Below, piece by piece: positions 21,372 to 21,401 of a DNA stretch of 21,401 bases. Source of the stretch: Casp-actino8 sp032118015 (lineage in GTDB: Bacteria > Actinomycetota > Acidimicrobiia > Acidimicrobiales > Ilumatobacteraceae); contig JAULYE010000181.1 of the NCBI GenBank assembly GCA_032118015.1, forward strand, positions 1 to 21,401, written 5' to 3'. The notes beneath the pieces are model-generated. The model worked only from the letters and a program-made list of their open reading frames with translations, did no database searches and had not been told where the DNA came from. The position numbers and the translations under genes were made by a program. Every line of letters starts with the position of its first letter. Within the stretch, counting starts at the first letter, position 1.

Positions 21372-21401
21372 GATCACCTGTCGCGATCACCTGTCGCGAT
21401 C
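21372..21401 (+). repeat. 13-bp tandem repeat reaching the window edge
   Basis: GATCACCTGTCGC occurs twice in tandem (21372-21384 and 21385-21397) and a third copy begins with GATC at 21398 before the window ends. The total copy number is unknown. Confidence 0.75.

Noticed and set aside
1..21401. CRISPR arrays, IS elements, phage or toxin-antitoxin modules
   Set aside because: No regularly spaced repeats, transposase or integrase motifs, or terminal inverted repeats were seen; the gene content is ordinary metabolism.

Overview
The window is about 21.4 kb of bacterial chromosome that reads like an actinobacterium, most plausibly Acidimicrobiia. The signs are moderately high G+C, genes packed on both strands, a dense set of acyl-CoA and lipid enzymes (type III CoA-transferase, crotonase, acyl-CoA dehydrogenase, several SDRs, a WS/DGAT acyltransferase), and repeated actinobacterial leaderless promoters (TANNNT followed 6-8 nt later by the start codon). 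The taxonomic assignment is inference. I see no IS element, phage gene, CRISPR array or rRNA. It looks like ordinary core and accessory metabolism, not a genomic island.

Layout, left to right: a DUF2071 protein runs off the left edge (minus strand), divergent from moaC (plus). A 281-bp gap follows, holding a near-consensus Crp/GlxR-type palindrome and a short hairpin. Next on the plus strand are a three-helix membrane protein, tRNA-Ala(CGC) and a CaiB/BaiF CoA-transferase. A minus-strand block (8.6 to 3.7 kb) holds an M1 aminopeptidase, an atypical crotonase, an SDR and a low-molecular-weight phosphatase. Divergent from it is a plus-strand pair 4 bp apart: an adenosine-kinase-type PfkB kinase and a phosphohexomutase/phosphopentomutase. 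They probably act together in nucleoside and pentose-phosphate salvage.

From 11.5 kb the minus strand carries an SDR followed by a DUF7064/7065-like (CrtC/AttH-type) protein. A 70-residue protein of unknown function (plus) sits behind a long gap with an 8-bp-arm palindrome. Then come a WS/DGAT acyltransferase (minus) and a divergent metzincin-like exported protease (plus). The right third is all minus strand: LapA-like membrane protein, alpha/beta hydrolase, PAP2 phosphatase and DsbA-like protein form one run. A (3R)-hydroxyacyl-CoA-dehydrogenase-type SDR plus an acyl-CoA dehydrogenase form another. The right edge ends in a 13-bp tandem repeat.

No clearly new multi-gene system is visible. 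The items most worth a second look are the recurrent leaderless promoter pattern, the Crp-like site, the palindrome upstream of the 70-residue protein, the metzincin-like protease, the SDR/DUF7064 pair, and the crotonase that lacks both usual catalytic glutamates.
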